This document shows, piece by piece, positions 56,801 to 64,000 of a DNA stretch of 64,000 nucleotides. Origin of the DNA: Porphyridium purpureum (Eukaryota > Rhodophyta > Bangiophyceae > Porphyridiales > Porphyridiaceae); contig VRMN01000001.1 of NCBI GenBank assembly GCA_008690995.1, positions 3,968,001-4,032,000 on the forward strand, given 5' to 3'. Within the stretch, counting starts at the first letter, position 1; each line of letters opens with the position of its first letter. The translations under genes and the position numbers were made by a program. The notes under the pieces are model-generated. The model had not been told where the DNA came from. It did not search any database and saw only the letters and a list, made by a program, of their open reading frames with translations.

Positions 56801-57962
56801 GCTGGTTGACCAGTGAAACACACACCGACTGCCCGTAGCTGTGCACCACGTGATCAAAGTGTTTTCTGAATGCGTCCCTGCTCGCATACATGGGCGTCTG
56901 CAGTTCCGGCACGGGCTTGGCAAGCCCATTGTTTTGCCTCCAGAACACAGGGATCGAGCCGCGAATTATCCGGAAGGAGCTGAAGCGGCTCGGGCGATCC
57001 TCAGTCCATGTAATTTGCTCCGTTTCTACAAAATTGGCCACGTTCCCGTCGCCATCCACGCCGCGAGTGATAAAGCGGACGCCCGCGCGATACCTCGAGC
57101 GACGCGACAAGAGCGCATAGCATACTGTTGGCATGCTTTGCATGGACTGGGACGGCTGCAGACGCATGCGCAGCATGTCGCAGAATCCAAACATTGTGTG
57201 CAGTGTCCAGGCTTCCGCCAGCGCATCATTCTGCTCGTGGCCGGTGTCAATCCCGTCGTCCTTGCTGCTTTGGCCGTGGAACACATCAATCTCACTTATC
57301 GCGCGCGCCATTGGCCACGTCCACCAGTAAGCTTTCCCCCTGCGAGCGTGTTCTCTGCTTCCGCGTCCGCTCTCCGAGATCTGCTTTTGCAGACTCGCAG
57401 ACAGGTCCAGAGTCAGACAGAAGAATAAATACTCGCTTTCCAAGAGCTTGATCACAGCGCTGCCTTGCTGCTTGTCGGCCTCGCCCAGCTCGTTTGTGTG
57501 CAACGGGACTAGCTGTGCCTTTGACACGCAAAATACGTGCGCGCCCAGAGGCAAGCTTCCGACAAACTTTGCAGCACTTGCAAGCACAGCCACAGGGCCG
57601 GCAGGCAGCTGCAGAAGCCCAATGAGGCCCACGACGGCCGACCGATGGTATACATGAGGACCATTTATCTCACGCTCATCCTGCGTCTCGTACGCCGTCG
57701 CGCGACCCGCGGGACTCGCATGCCCTGATGAACCAGCAAATGGGAGCACCAGCGCGCGTGCCGGGGGAGACCCGTCTCGGGAGAACGACGCCCCGCGCTC
57801 CGCGCGATTTGCGGCGTCTATCAGCACATTAGCTTCTAACGCTCCCGGCGAGGTAGCTGTTGCCGGCGCCACAAACGTCGCGAGATCCTGCAAGACGAGT
57901 CGATCTCGCATGTGCAGCACTTGCAGCCCCATGGGACCCAGACTCGGACCCACACCTGCCAT
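53898..57962 (-). CDS. SAC-domain phosphoinositide phosphatase with hSac2-like domain
   Basis: 1354 residues from the ATG at 57962. SAC enzymes remove phosphate from phosphoinositides on membranes. The SAC core includes SRYRAGVRFITRGVDGDGNV, SSFRIIRGSIPVFW and the CX5R catalytic loop CVDCLDRTN (C478-R484). After the core, a PH-like hSac2 segment appears near 630-710 (ITVEFHDDAMFLLTAEGLRY). The rest is long and lineage-specific: an NPF motif (LPLPPWNPFSDG), a poly-Gln run, a FDDELFALF segment and the C-terminal DNLLDFW, reminiscent of EH-domain and clathrin-box ligands. This suggests endocytic or vesicle traffic, as for synaptojanin and Sac2/INPP5F, but there is no 5-phosphatase domain. Catalytic assignment is secure, subfamily is open. 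Confidence 0.88.
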   Translation of the reverse strand: MAGVGPSLGPMGLQVLHMRDRLVLQDLATFVAPATATSPGALEANVLIDAANRAERGASFSRDGSPPARALVLPFAGSSGHASPAGRATAYETQDEREINGPHVYHRSAVVGLIGLLQLPAGPVAVLASAAKFVGSLPLGAHVFCVSKAQLVPLHTNELGEADKQQGSAVIKLLESEYLFFCLTLDLSASLQKQISESGRGSREHARRGKAYWWTWPMARAISEIDVFHGQSSKDDGIDTGHEQNDALAEAWTLHTMFGFCDMLRMRLQPSQSMQSMPTVCYALLSRRSRYRAGVRFITRGVDGDGNVANFVETEQITWTEDRPSRFSSFRIIRGSIPVFWRQNNGLAKPVPELQTPMYASRDAFRKHFDHVVHSYGQSVCVSLVNQHGSEGVLHDAFERHTKLDTAGRYGNRCRLVAYDFHEHCSGKDYEQGLARLMGVLRDDVFKFGVYCRFEGSSASMVDTTQPRMQLGVFRVNCVDCLDRTNVVQSALARLALSMQIEALLSDQLQQFGPGSVRLGPEAEDAFKHVWGDNADAISKQYAGTGALKTDMTRTGKRSTKGMLADGMKSAMRVYYKNMVDESRQEAIALITGCASGAPMPSRMRDGPIPLYSNSNLQRVSPGGEREAITVEFHDDAMFLLTAEGLRYTFPRGLAGLCRWERVDEREKRPRLRCSFARAENSPLELQFRDGGASLREQFLRTLLAWSESDGVAHAVEHSAAPFRVQVQVAGVPLDGPHVLRNWGIVSEPCVDHQPKRLLICLVAPVLGPDAHPHGMAIIPEDLDVSGLVLVASVTSSTGKAAIGVFASADIAPLVTEVTEADSSVSASDATHGNGMLAVAMRCVGISLCFIGMSLRRPDAYFSVLGSLKMGRHGFDVMSQYERVYVCGFSSNEQQQTTKESTTSMTGPLPLPPWNPFSDGVSHFRKFANGVHCVRSALPNVPSRDLASLGGSAALTFAVDEMIPGRPIPSFPPPGVPAVAGVLTLSELKAEGLRNASGVIAYLQLHSDLSRELVATRASIDADASAQRWTEHVVIPLAASRKEELLSSMVFGQVVFQFNNVMADQLAGGYFALPLKAGYTPRTGAAGAVTNEDEGPIEKVPLRFSTPIRLKGAASGTLSGCAVLSLKEVPAHEAGLELGGQLAHGMDQSPLARNLPKQTNSRKVKNYIGKMGNFLAKGKSDNAFSSARPSGAAPDQYHQPMRTSVSPAAGASAPVEQQQQQQQGPAPPRHAENVSVLDEAFGHVEISAPSPGGSSGSHDMLAVFFDDGTVMDPQRGSRASTRTANSTSTRPAGTASAFPAHTASKASEANFDDELFALFAGPGPGPGSAQTPTAPSRSATKPQAPATDNLLDFW

Positions 57963-58764
57963 TACTTCCCATCGGCAAGCGTCGACCAACCGGCGCACAC
58001 CCAGACACCAACGCGTCCCTCGCTGCGCGTGCCCCTCACGATTGCGCGATAAGCATCGACGCACCCAATCGGGGGAGACAAGCACGAAGTGTGTGGTTGC
58101 CAGTGCGCTGTCAGGGGTTGATGATGTCGGTGGTGGTGTCGGTGGCGGTGTCAGTGCTCACGCGTAAACGTGCGCCGTAGGTGCGCGCAGCGAAACGCGC
58201 AGAGCAGTGAAATACAATCAGGAGATGCTCGTGCACACCGCCATGACGGGATCATGTGGCATGGTGGATCGGAACATGCCGTCCAAAGGAGAGGTGCGCT
58301 TGATATGGCGAATAAGGAGACGAACCGACGGCTCGGTGCGCGAACTACGTGGAGATTTTCGACGATTCGCCTTTATGGCGTTCCCCGACGGCGCCGCGCC
58401 TGTGCAGCTCCCCCTGAAATTGATGTGTGCGACAGACTGTTATCCGGTCGACGCAGTAGGGGCTGGGAGTTTGTCCCCATTCTTGTCGCCGTTGAAGGGG
58501 GACAATTCGTGTTCTCCGCTGATCACGATTTTGGCAAAGTTCATCCATCAGATTTGCAGAATGTATCCCACTCCCACAGCTTGCGATTCCGAATGTCGTG
58601 GATAATGTTTTTCGGCCATTCACTTGATCTCCCCGTCTTGCGCGATGGAGCAGGTCTAGGCACACCATGTTCATGTTGGCCTTCGCGCTAGGGCGCGTCA
58701 CTGCGCCTGCTTGGAGTTCTGTGCTTATGCACGCTGGATGCTTCACCTATCATTGTGAGTTTCT
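57963..58764. other. Intergenic, 802 bp, between SAC and the acidic protein gene
   Basis: Contains a GGTG/GTCGGTGG-type repeat near 58120-58155 at the SAC start side. Plus-strand frames of 130-170 codons at 58170-58691 have no recognisable domain. Not called. Confidence 0.5.
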
Positions 58765-61614
58765 TTACATGGGGAGGTCCTTCTTATGGTTTGAATTATT
58801 GAACCCGTGCTTACGAGGCGATGCGCTCTTCTTTGACCTCGTTTTGCTGGGCGTCGACGCCACTGGTAAATCATCATCCAGCGCCACGCTTGCAAGATCT
58901 ACGGCCAAAGAGGAACGCAGTAAATTTCTTACAAATATTCTGCGCAGCTGGCCCTTAGGTGCCACTGGTGCAGTTGCAGCAGTTTGTGCGCCTTCCTTTG
59001 TTGTCCGTGCGCTGATGTTTCCACTCCTAGTTCCGAGATGCGACGTGCCGTTCGTCCTGGTCCCCTCATTTCCAGCTTGCGAGCGAATATTTGCGCTCGC
59101 GCCAGTGATAGTCGTGTGATCGATGCCCAAACTCGTCCCAGTACTTCCCGCCACACGTTGCAAGTTCTGCGGCTCGTCATCGTTGACATTTTGGCTCCGA
59201 CTGTGGTTCCATTTGTAGGATGCTTCACTGCCGGAGTCGCCGACTGCTGCGTGGCCAAGCGCGCGATCTGTCGTCTGCAACATGGTCGTCGTCGCGCCTA
59301 TCCCGCCACCACTTGATGACGCGCCTGCGTGCCCTCGTTCTCCCATTCGAGCATGCGACGCCGAGCTTCCCGGCGCACTTTCGTGGGGTGATCGCATCTG
59401 TGCGCCCCTGCGACGACTAGAGTCATGCGCAGAGCTCGACGGGCGTTCCGGCTTGCCCGAATTCTGCTGCGGCCGCTCGGCGGACTCTGAATCTGGCCTG
59501 ACGATTCGGCGCGCTCGACCAGCCTTACTGGATGCCGACGACGCGTTCGAGGCCGTCTCGTGATTATTTGCTGAAGGGAGTGCATGGTTAAATACATTGC
59601 CATTTGCAGCACTGCCACTTGCGCCGAACAGCGTCGAGGCAAATCCCGCATTCGCGTTTGCATTTGCGTTTGCGTTCGTGCCCGACGTCATTCCGGTTCC
59701 GGCGGGCGGCCGCCGATTTTGACCCCTCTGCTGCTGATATCGCATCAATTGATGTTCCGAGTCAAACATGCGGAACAAAAGGCGCTCTTCGAGCGACACA
59801 CGCTCAAGCAGCTCCTCCGTTGAAATCTGGGACTGCGACTCCGAGTCGCCACATGAGAATGAGCCGCGAAAGCGCTCATCATCCAGCGAGCAGCCATCTA
59901 CATCTGCGTCACCGTCATTGTCGTTATATTCGCTGGCGCTCGCAGTCGCTACTACTGACATGGCCGCAAAGCGATGCACGCCGCTGCTGGCGGTGCTCAT
60001 GTTCGCAGCAACTGACGTGCGTTCACTAAACACACTCTCGCGCTCGCCCGCATCAAGACTCTGCTGCTCGTATCGGGTGCCATGATCGTCTTCTTCGTAG
60101 CCATCATTGCCTTCAAGGTTGTCGTCGTTCGCACCATCCTCACGTGCATCATCTCCGTGCGGCTCTACTGAGACTAAGCCCCCGCCGCTGCTTAACGACA
60201 GCGCGGTTGAGCTCGATGGCGCGAGGTGCATGTCCGGCTCAGAAATTTCAACCGGCAATATTCGGCCGACCGATGCATCCGTTCTGGCGAAGGCTGAATT
60301 CGGTGCCACGCCACCAGGTGCGCTCACGTTCGAGATCTCTAAACGATGACGCAAATCATTCCATGAAGCCTCATTTCTTTGCCGGGCAGCAAAAGTATTT
60401 TCACTATTTCCAATCTCTGCGTCACTGAGATCCTGCAGCTGCCAGCGCGCCTCGCTGCGGTCTCGAACCTCCCCGCCGCTGCCCGCATGCGTGTACGTTC
60501 GCTCTCGCTCTCGATCGCGATCACGCTCTAGCTCCTGAAGTACGCGCTGCTCAACCTGATCCAATACGGCTTGCGCATCGACCCGTGCCATCGTCCCCGA
60601 GTTGACCATCTCAAACACAAGCTCGAGCTCGGCTTCCACGTCCGTCATCAACGCACCACCCGAGTCGTGACTCGTGTGTAGCGCCATGCTTTCTGAAAAC
60701 ACCGCGTTTCGAATCATCTCAATTTCATCGCGATCGAGGCCCTGTAGGGCAAATCGCTCCTCCATGCGGTCGCCGTGGCCGTTTTCTTCATCTTCAACAT
60801 CGTCCTCGTATTCTCCGTACTCGTCGTCGTCGTCACCATCATCATCTTCACCATCCTCATCCGCATCCTCATCTTCCTCATCATCTTCTCCTTCGTGGCC
60901 GTCGTCCCTCTCCTCTTCGTCAGCCCGGCCGTGCTCGGGAACCGAAGCATCACGCTCCATGCTCTCGTCCATGCGCGAGTTTCCGCTATTAAGCGCCTTC
61001 AGGTTTGAAGTTAATGGCGGTCTTTCTGACGCTTCGTCGTGGATGCTTGAGGAGGCAGACAGAGAGTCGGCGAAAAGAGCTCTGGCGAGGCGGGCCGCGT
61101 CGCCCTGTTCTAAACGACCTGCAGGTGCGGAGGCGGTGAGTGCATGCATGTGTGACGTCCGCAGTCGCACATGTCTTGCTGTGCTGCGCTCGCTTTCGGT
61201 GGCCCCGGAGCCAAGCTGTCGCGCGCTTGCCGCAGCAACAAGCTCTCGTACGGATTCGTCGACCACTTGGTCCGACAATAAGTCTGCGCGCAGCTCCACG
61301 GGGAACATGGGATGATGCGCAGCATGCGGGACAGCGCTTGGTGGTACCGCGTGGTCTCCTGTCCATTGGCTACCTCCAGGCTGGCGGCCACTGCTATCGC
61401 TGCTTCTGCCACTGCCCCGTGCATTGACCAGCCCCGTCAATTCGGCATGGCGACCGCGATACACGCAGTCCGAGCAAACCAGCAAGCCCGAACATATTCC
61501 GCACGCATGAAATGTATTTGCATCTTCCTGCGCCCCTTCACCTTCATGCTCACCCAAACCCTTCCCACACGCCTCACACCTCAACGCGCGCAGCCCCTCC
61601 ATGGAACGGGCCAT
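58765..61614 (-). CDS. Large acidic, disordered protein with N-terminal C4/C2 zinc module
   Basis: 949 residues from the ATG at 61614. The N-terminus has six Cys in three CxxC pairs (C13/C16, C38/C41, C47/C50: LRCEACGKGL and HACGICSGLLVCSDC), a likely zinc-binding or RING-like module. The middle (about 230-280) is an extreme Asp/Glu tract with Gly; later regions are Ser/Asn/Ala-rich with an (Ala-Asn) repeat, and the basic C-terminus (STPSKTRSKKSASPRKHG) looks like a nuclear signal. A short conserved-looking helix VSLEERLLFRMFDSEHQLMRY occurs near 675. The design suggests a nuclear or chromatin/E3-type protein, without recognised homologue. Confidence 0.7.
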   Translation of the reverse strand: MARSMEGLRALRCEACGKGLGEHEGEGAQEDANTFHACGICSGLLVCSDCVYRGRHAELTGLVNARGSGRSSDSSGRQPGGSQWTGDHAVPPSAVPHAAHHPMFPVELRADLLSDQVVDESVRELVAAASARQLGSGATESERSTARHVRLRTSHMHALTASAPAGRLEQGDAARLARALFADSLSASSSIHDEASERPPLTSNLKALNSGNSRMDESMERDASVPEHGRADEEERDDGHEGEDDEEDEDADEDGEDDDGDDDDEYGEYEDDVEDEENGHGDRMEERFALQGLDRDEIEMIRNAVFSESMALHTSHDSGGALMTDVEAELELVFEMVNSGTMARVDAQAVLDQVEQRVLQELERDRDRERERTYTHAGSGGEVRDRSEARWQLQDLSDAEIGNSENTFAARQRNEASWNDLRHRLEISNVSAPGGVAPNSAFARTDASVGRILPVEISEPDMHLAPSSSTALSLSSGGGLVSVEPHGDDAREDGANDDNLEGNDGYEEDDHGTRYEQQSLDAGERESVFSERTSVAANMSTASSGVHRFAAMSVVATASASEYNDNDGDADVDGCSLDDERFRGSFSCGDSESQSQISTEELLERVSLEERLLFRMFDSEHQLMRYQQQRGQNRRPPAGTGMTSGTNANANANANAGFASTLFGASGSAANGNVFNHALPSANNHETASNASSASSKAGRARRIVRPDSESAERPQQNSGKPERPSSSAHDSSRRRGAQMRSPHESAPGSSASHARMGERGHAGASSSGGGIGATTTMLQTTDRALGHAAVGDSGSEASYKWNHSRSQNVNDDEPQNLQRVAGSTGTSLGIDHTTITGASANIRSQAGNEGTRTNGTSHLGTRSGNISARTTKEGAQTAATAPVAPKGQLRRIFVRNLLRSSLAVDLASVALDDDLPVASTPSKTRSKKSASPRKHGFNNSNHKKDLPM

Positions 61615-62393
61615 GCCGCCAGCCAACCCGGCGCGGTCAGGCCAGGCGCCGCACAACCTCTGCAGCACAACCCCCTACTTGAACACCCAGCTCCCTCCTC
61701 TGTCTCTCTCTCTCTCTCTCCTTCTCCTCCCCGTCTCCGTCCCAAAGCACTCCCACAACGCCCACGCGGGTCCGCCCTCCCGCTGCGCTTGGCACACACC
61801 CCACGGCTCAAGATCCAGCGCGCCGCGCGTTCCGTCAGATCGCCGCAGCACCACCGCGCGATGCAGTACCGCCGCTCCCCGCCCGCGTCCGTCTGTGCGA
61901 ACACGCGTGAACACGGCGCGCGTCACCAGCCTGTCCACCCTTTCGTTCGCCACTCCCCCCCCTGCCTCCCACCCCTCACCTTTTCCCTGCGCGTTTGACC
62001 CGCACAAAAATTGCACACGCGCTGAGTCCGCGGCTAGGGTTGAATGAGGTACTGTAAATAACTGTACTCGATCCGGGTTAAACTGTACATACATCAGGTT
62101 TCAGCGGTTCTGTTGGGTCTGGTGCAAGCGGCAGTTGCCACGTGCTGCTGCGTGTGGTGCAGGTCGAGCATGCTTTGGGAGGGGCATGCGCTGTGCGGCA
62201 CGGAGGAACGTAGGCGCTCAACGAGTTCTTTTACGCCGTGAAAGAGTGGCTGTTACTTGTTTACGCGCTCCTCGAGCCGCAGTGGATGTCGTGCAAGATT
62301 CCCAAGGGCATGTCTCTCGAAACATCCCTCCTTCGAGTGCCGCCATCGCGCGCTCCGCACGCGGAGGCGCCGGGGAAAAAAGGGGGTGCGTCT
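61615..62393. other. Intergenic, 779 bp, upstream of the acidic protein gene
   Basis: A (CT)n tract at 61699-61721 (GA on that gene's sense strand) lies 85-110 bp from its ATG, and ACTGTAC at 62061 and 62082 with GTAC at 62049 lie 435-475 bp upstream. No gene supported. Confidence 0.55.
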
Positions 62394-64000
62394 TCACTTC
62401 GTCGCACCCATGCTTTCGAGAGGCTCCATCGACTCGCTGTTCCGCTTCGTGCCGCGCCTGGCCAGTCCAGAAACACCCGCGCGGCCATGTTCTTCGCTGT
62501 CGGAGCTGTTGCCGCCTTCTGAAATTGAGCTCGAGTCCAGGGGACCGCCGGCAGCCCTCACAGGTGTGACACCACTCGCCACACCCGCGGCCGAGCTCAC
62601 TCCAGCGGCGGCGCCAGAGCGCTCCCCCAAAGAGAATGAGGCCAGCTCTGTTCCCGCACTGCGGTCTAGCCGCGGGTGTGGCGCGCTGTTCACCGCGGGA
62701 CTTTGCTTCATAAGCAGCAGTCCCTCCAACGCCGCCGTCAGGGATGGCGCAATCGGGTCTGGCGCTGGACCATGCGCGGGTGTGTTGTTGGTAGAAGACG
62801 CGGTCGAGCGGCTTTGCTTGCGGTGCCGCGCACGTCGAGAGTTCGACAAGTTCTCCTCGCCCTTCGGCACCCACCCCGGGTGAGCCGTGAGCCACTGGTC
62901 CAAATTGCGGCGACACGGAGCCGCGTTCCCGGACACGGTCCTCCCGGTGATGGGCTCCCACACAGTGATGCGAGGCTCACGTGGTACGCGGAATGACCGG
63001 TCCATGAAACTCATAGCCGCCGGCGGCAACGACAGAGCTGGCATAAGCAGCCCGCCCGCGTCTGGCCCAAATCCCGTCGCCATCGCGCTCCCGGGCGACG
63101 CCAGGGAGACCAGCAAGCTGGCCGAGTTGGAGCGCTTTGGGGGTCGCGCGCCCTCCTCATCGTCATCATCATCTCCCATGGCATCGTCCAGGCTCGCTTG
63201 CAACGCATGGTTCTGGCTCTGGAGTGCCATCGAGGCGAGGTGCGACGCGCGCACCAGCACGGCAAGTGAGCGCGAAAGCACCTCGCGCTGCGTCTTCTCC
63301 GTGCCAATGGTGCTCGTCAGCGCCGTCCATTGCGCCTCTGTCACGGCACGCAAGACGCCGCGGCTGCCCGCTTCGTTGTCAATGCTCCCGCCGCCGCTGG
63401 AAGTGGCCGAAGACGACGCCCGCAGCAGCTCCTCGCCCAGGTGGCACAGTCCTTCCTCCAAGCGCACGTACTCCTCAGACGACCAGTCTGGCTCGTCGTC
63501 TTCATCCATCGCGATCGGAAACACTTCGTTTTCGCGCGACTCACCCAGCACACCTTCGAGCTGCCGGATAATATGCTGCGTAAGCTCGGGCATCAGGCAC
63601 AGCTCGGCAAAAAGGCTCGCAGCCGACTTGGCGCGACGATTCTGGCTCCTTCTCTTCGATGACTTGAGCTCATCCGACTTTTCACAAAAGTTCGGATTCT
63701 TGGCGAGCCATTGCGACAAGTTCTTGCGATACGGCGCTGCGTTGCCGGCGATGGTTTTGCCCGTCGACGGGTCCCACACCGTGACATGCTCGTCCTCTGG
63801 CGCAGCACCAAACAGGGATGCCGTGAATGGCGGAAAGCCCATCGGTGCCAATATGCCACTCCTCGGCGGAGTGCAAATACCCGACGCAAAACGTACCGAC
63901 GGAGGCGAGCCGGAAGGCAATTGCTGGTGAGGGCGCGGCGGGACCGCGCGCGACACGGGGACGCTTGTCGCGAGCAAGGCTGAGCTTGCGCGCTGCGCTG
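62394..64000 (-). CDS. Unknown protein with duplicated W-P-GNAAP motif (5' end cut by window edge)
   Basis: The frame is open to the right edge, so the start lies outside or at an inner ATG (63842). At least 535 residues. Two copies of a ~33-residue motif stand out: VTVWDPSTGKTIAGNAAPYR then KNLSQWLAKNPNF (about 63683-63785), and ITVWEPITGRTVSGNAAPCR then RNLDQWLTAHPGW (about 62870-62975). Both are followed by a basic Ser/Arg-rich stretch (SSKRRSQNRRAKS; SNSRRARHRKQSRS), suggesting a nucleic-acid-binding or nuclear module. Between them are acidic and helical segments (DEDDEPDW; GDDDDDEEG). I do not know the domain by name. The Ser-rich C-terminus ends SMEPLESMGATK. Confidence 0.7.
   Translation of the reverse strand, partial: AQRASSALLATSVPVSRAVPPRPHQQLPSGSPPSVRFASGICTPPRSGILAPMGFPPFTASLFGAAPEDEHVTVWDPSTGKTIAGNAAPYRKNLSQWLAKNPNFCEKSDELKSSKRRSQNRRAKSAASLFAELCLMPELTQHIIRQLEGVLGESRENEVFPIAMDEDDEPDWSSEEYVRLEEGLCHLGEELLRASSSATSSGGGSIDNEAGSRGVLRAVTEAQWTALTSTIGTEKTQREVLSRSLAVLVRASHLASMALQSQNHALQASLDDAMGDDDDDEEGARPPKRSNSASLLVSLASPGSAMATGFGPDAGGLLMPALSLPPAAMSFMDRSFRVPREPRITVWEPITGRTVSGNAAPCRRNLDQWLTAHPGWVPKGEENLSNSRRARHRKQSRSTASSTNNTPAHGPAPDPIAPSLTAALEGLLLMKQSPAVNSAPHPRLDRSAGTELASFSLGERSGAAAGVSSAAGVASGVTPVRAAGGPLDSSSISEGGNSSDSEEHGRAGVSGLARRGTKRNSESMEPLESMGATK

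Noticed and set aside
58170-58691. 173-codon plus frame upstream of the acidic gene
   Set aside because: Overlaps two other frames of similar length and shows no domain.

Overview
This window looks like nuclear DNA of a compact, nearly intron-free, GC-rich unicellular eukaryotic alga. A red alga of the Porphyridium type is the best guess, but this is an inference from gene content and not from a marker gene. Reasons: eukaryotic genes (RFC small subunit, NAD-isocitrate dehydrogenase, RRP8, RNase H1 with a hybrid-binding domain, SAC phosphatase) sit beside genes of plastid/cyanobacterial affinity (a peptide chain release factor 2 with a cyanobacterial-style sequence, a DprA-like protein) and plant-type genes (HhH-GPD glycosylase, ER-type allantoate amidohydrolase, a HEAT INTOLERANT 4-like protein, UreG with a His-rich head). 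Only one intron is evident (ureG, 141 bp). I count 32 supportable protein genes, about one per 2 kb, split evenly between strands. I saw no rRNA, tRNA, CRISPR array or intact mobile element.

Layout. 1-5 kb: HhH-GPD DNA glycosylase (cut by the left edge), organellar RF2, ureG, ELO fatty-acid elongase. 5-13 kb: a small hypothetical gene, a bZIP factor, a PrmA-type methyltransferase, a secreted Cys-rich protein. 13-22 kb: a coiled-coil protein, IDH regulatory subunit, mitochondrial ACP, a CCHC/DnaJ-like zinc protein, RNase H1. 21.9-26.6 kb: a 4.7-kb gene-poor block. 26.6-38.3 kb: an unknown protein, a Golgi glycosyltransferase, RRP8, HIT4-like, YqaJ-type nuclease, a C2H2+CCCH protein, a Sel1-repeat protein, RFC. 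39-53 kb: a Gly-rich RRM protein, a large membrane glycoprotein, TrpD, allantoate amidohydrolase, DprA-like, an AIRIM-like candidate, a saposin-like luminal protein. 53-64 kb: a steroid-reductase-fold membrane enzyme, a SAC phosphatase with endocytic-type motifs, a very acidic zinc protein, and a protein with a duplicated GNAAP motif (cut by the right edge).

How genes relate. There are no operons. Loose functional themes are nitrogen recycling (UreG for urease, allantoate amidohydrolase for ureides), DNA maintenance (glycosylase, RNase H1, RFC, YqaJ nuclease), nucleolar/rRNA functions (RRP8 divergent from HIT4-like), lipid metabolism (elongase, ACP) and the secretory/endomembrane system (glycosyltransferase, saposin-like, SAC phosphatase, Cys-rich secreted protein).

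The most unexpected non-coding signal is a recurrent ACTGTAC/GTACAGT word, often in inverted pairs, in many intergenic regions upstream of genes. Sense-strand purine (GA-rich) tracts just 5' of several start codons are a second recurring feature. The strongest protein-level novelties are a Cys-rich repeat in the secreted protein at 10.7-12.5 kb and the duplicated GNAAP motif at the right edge. No single previously undescribed multi-gene system is demonstrated by this sequence alone.
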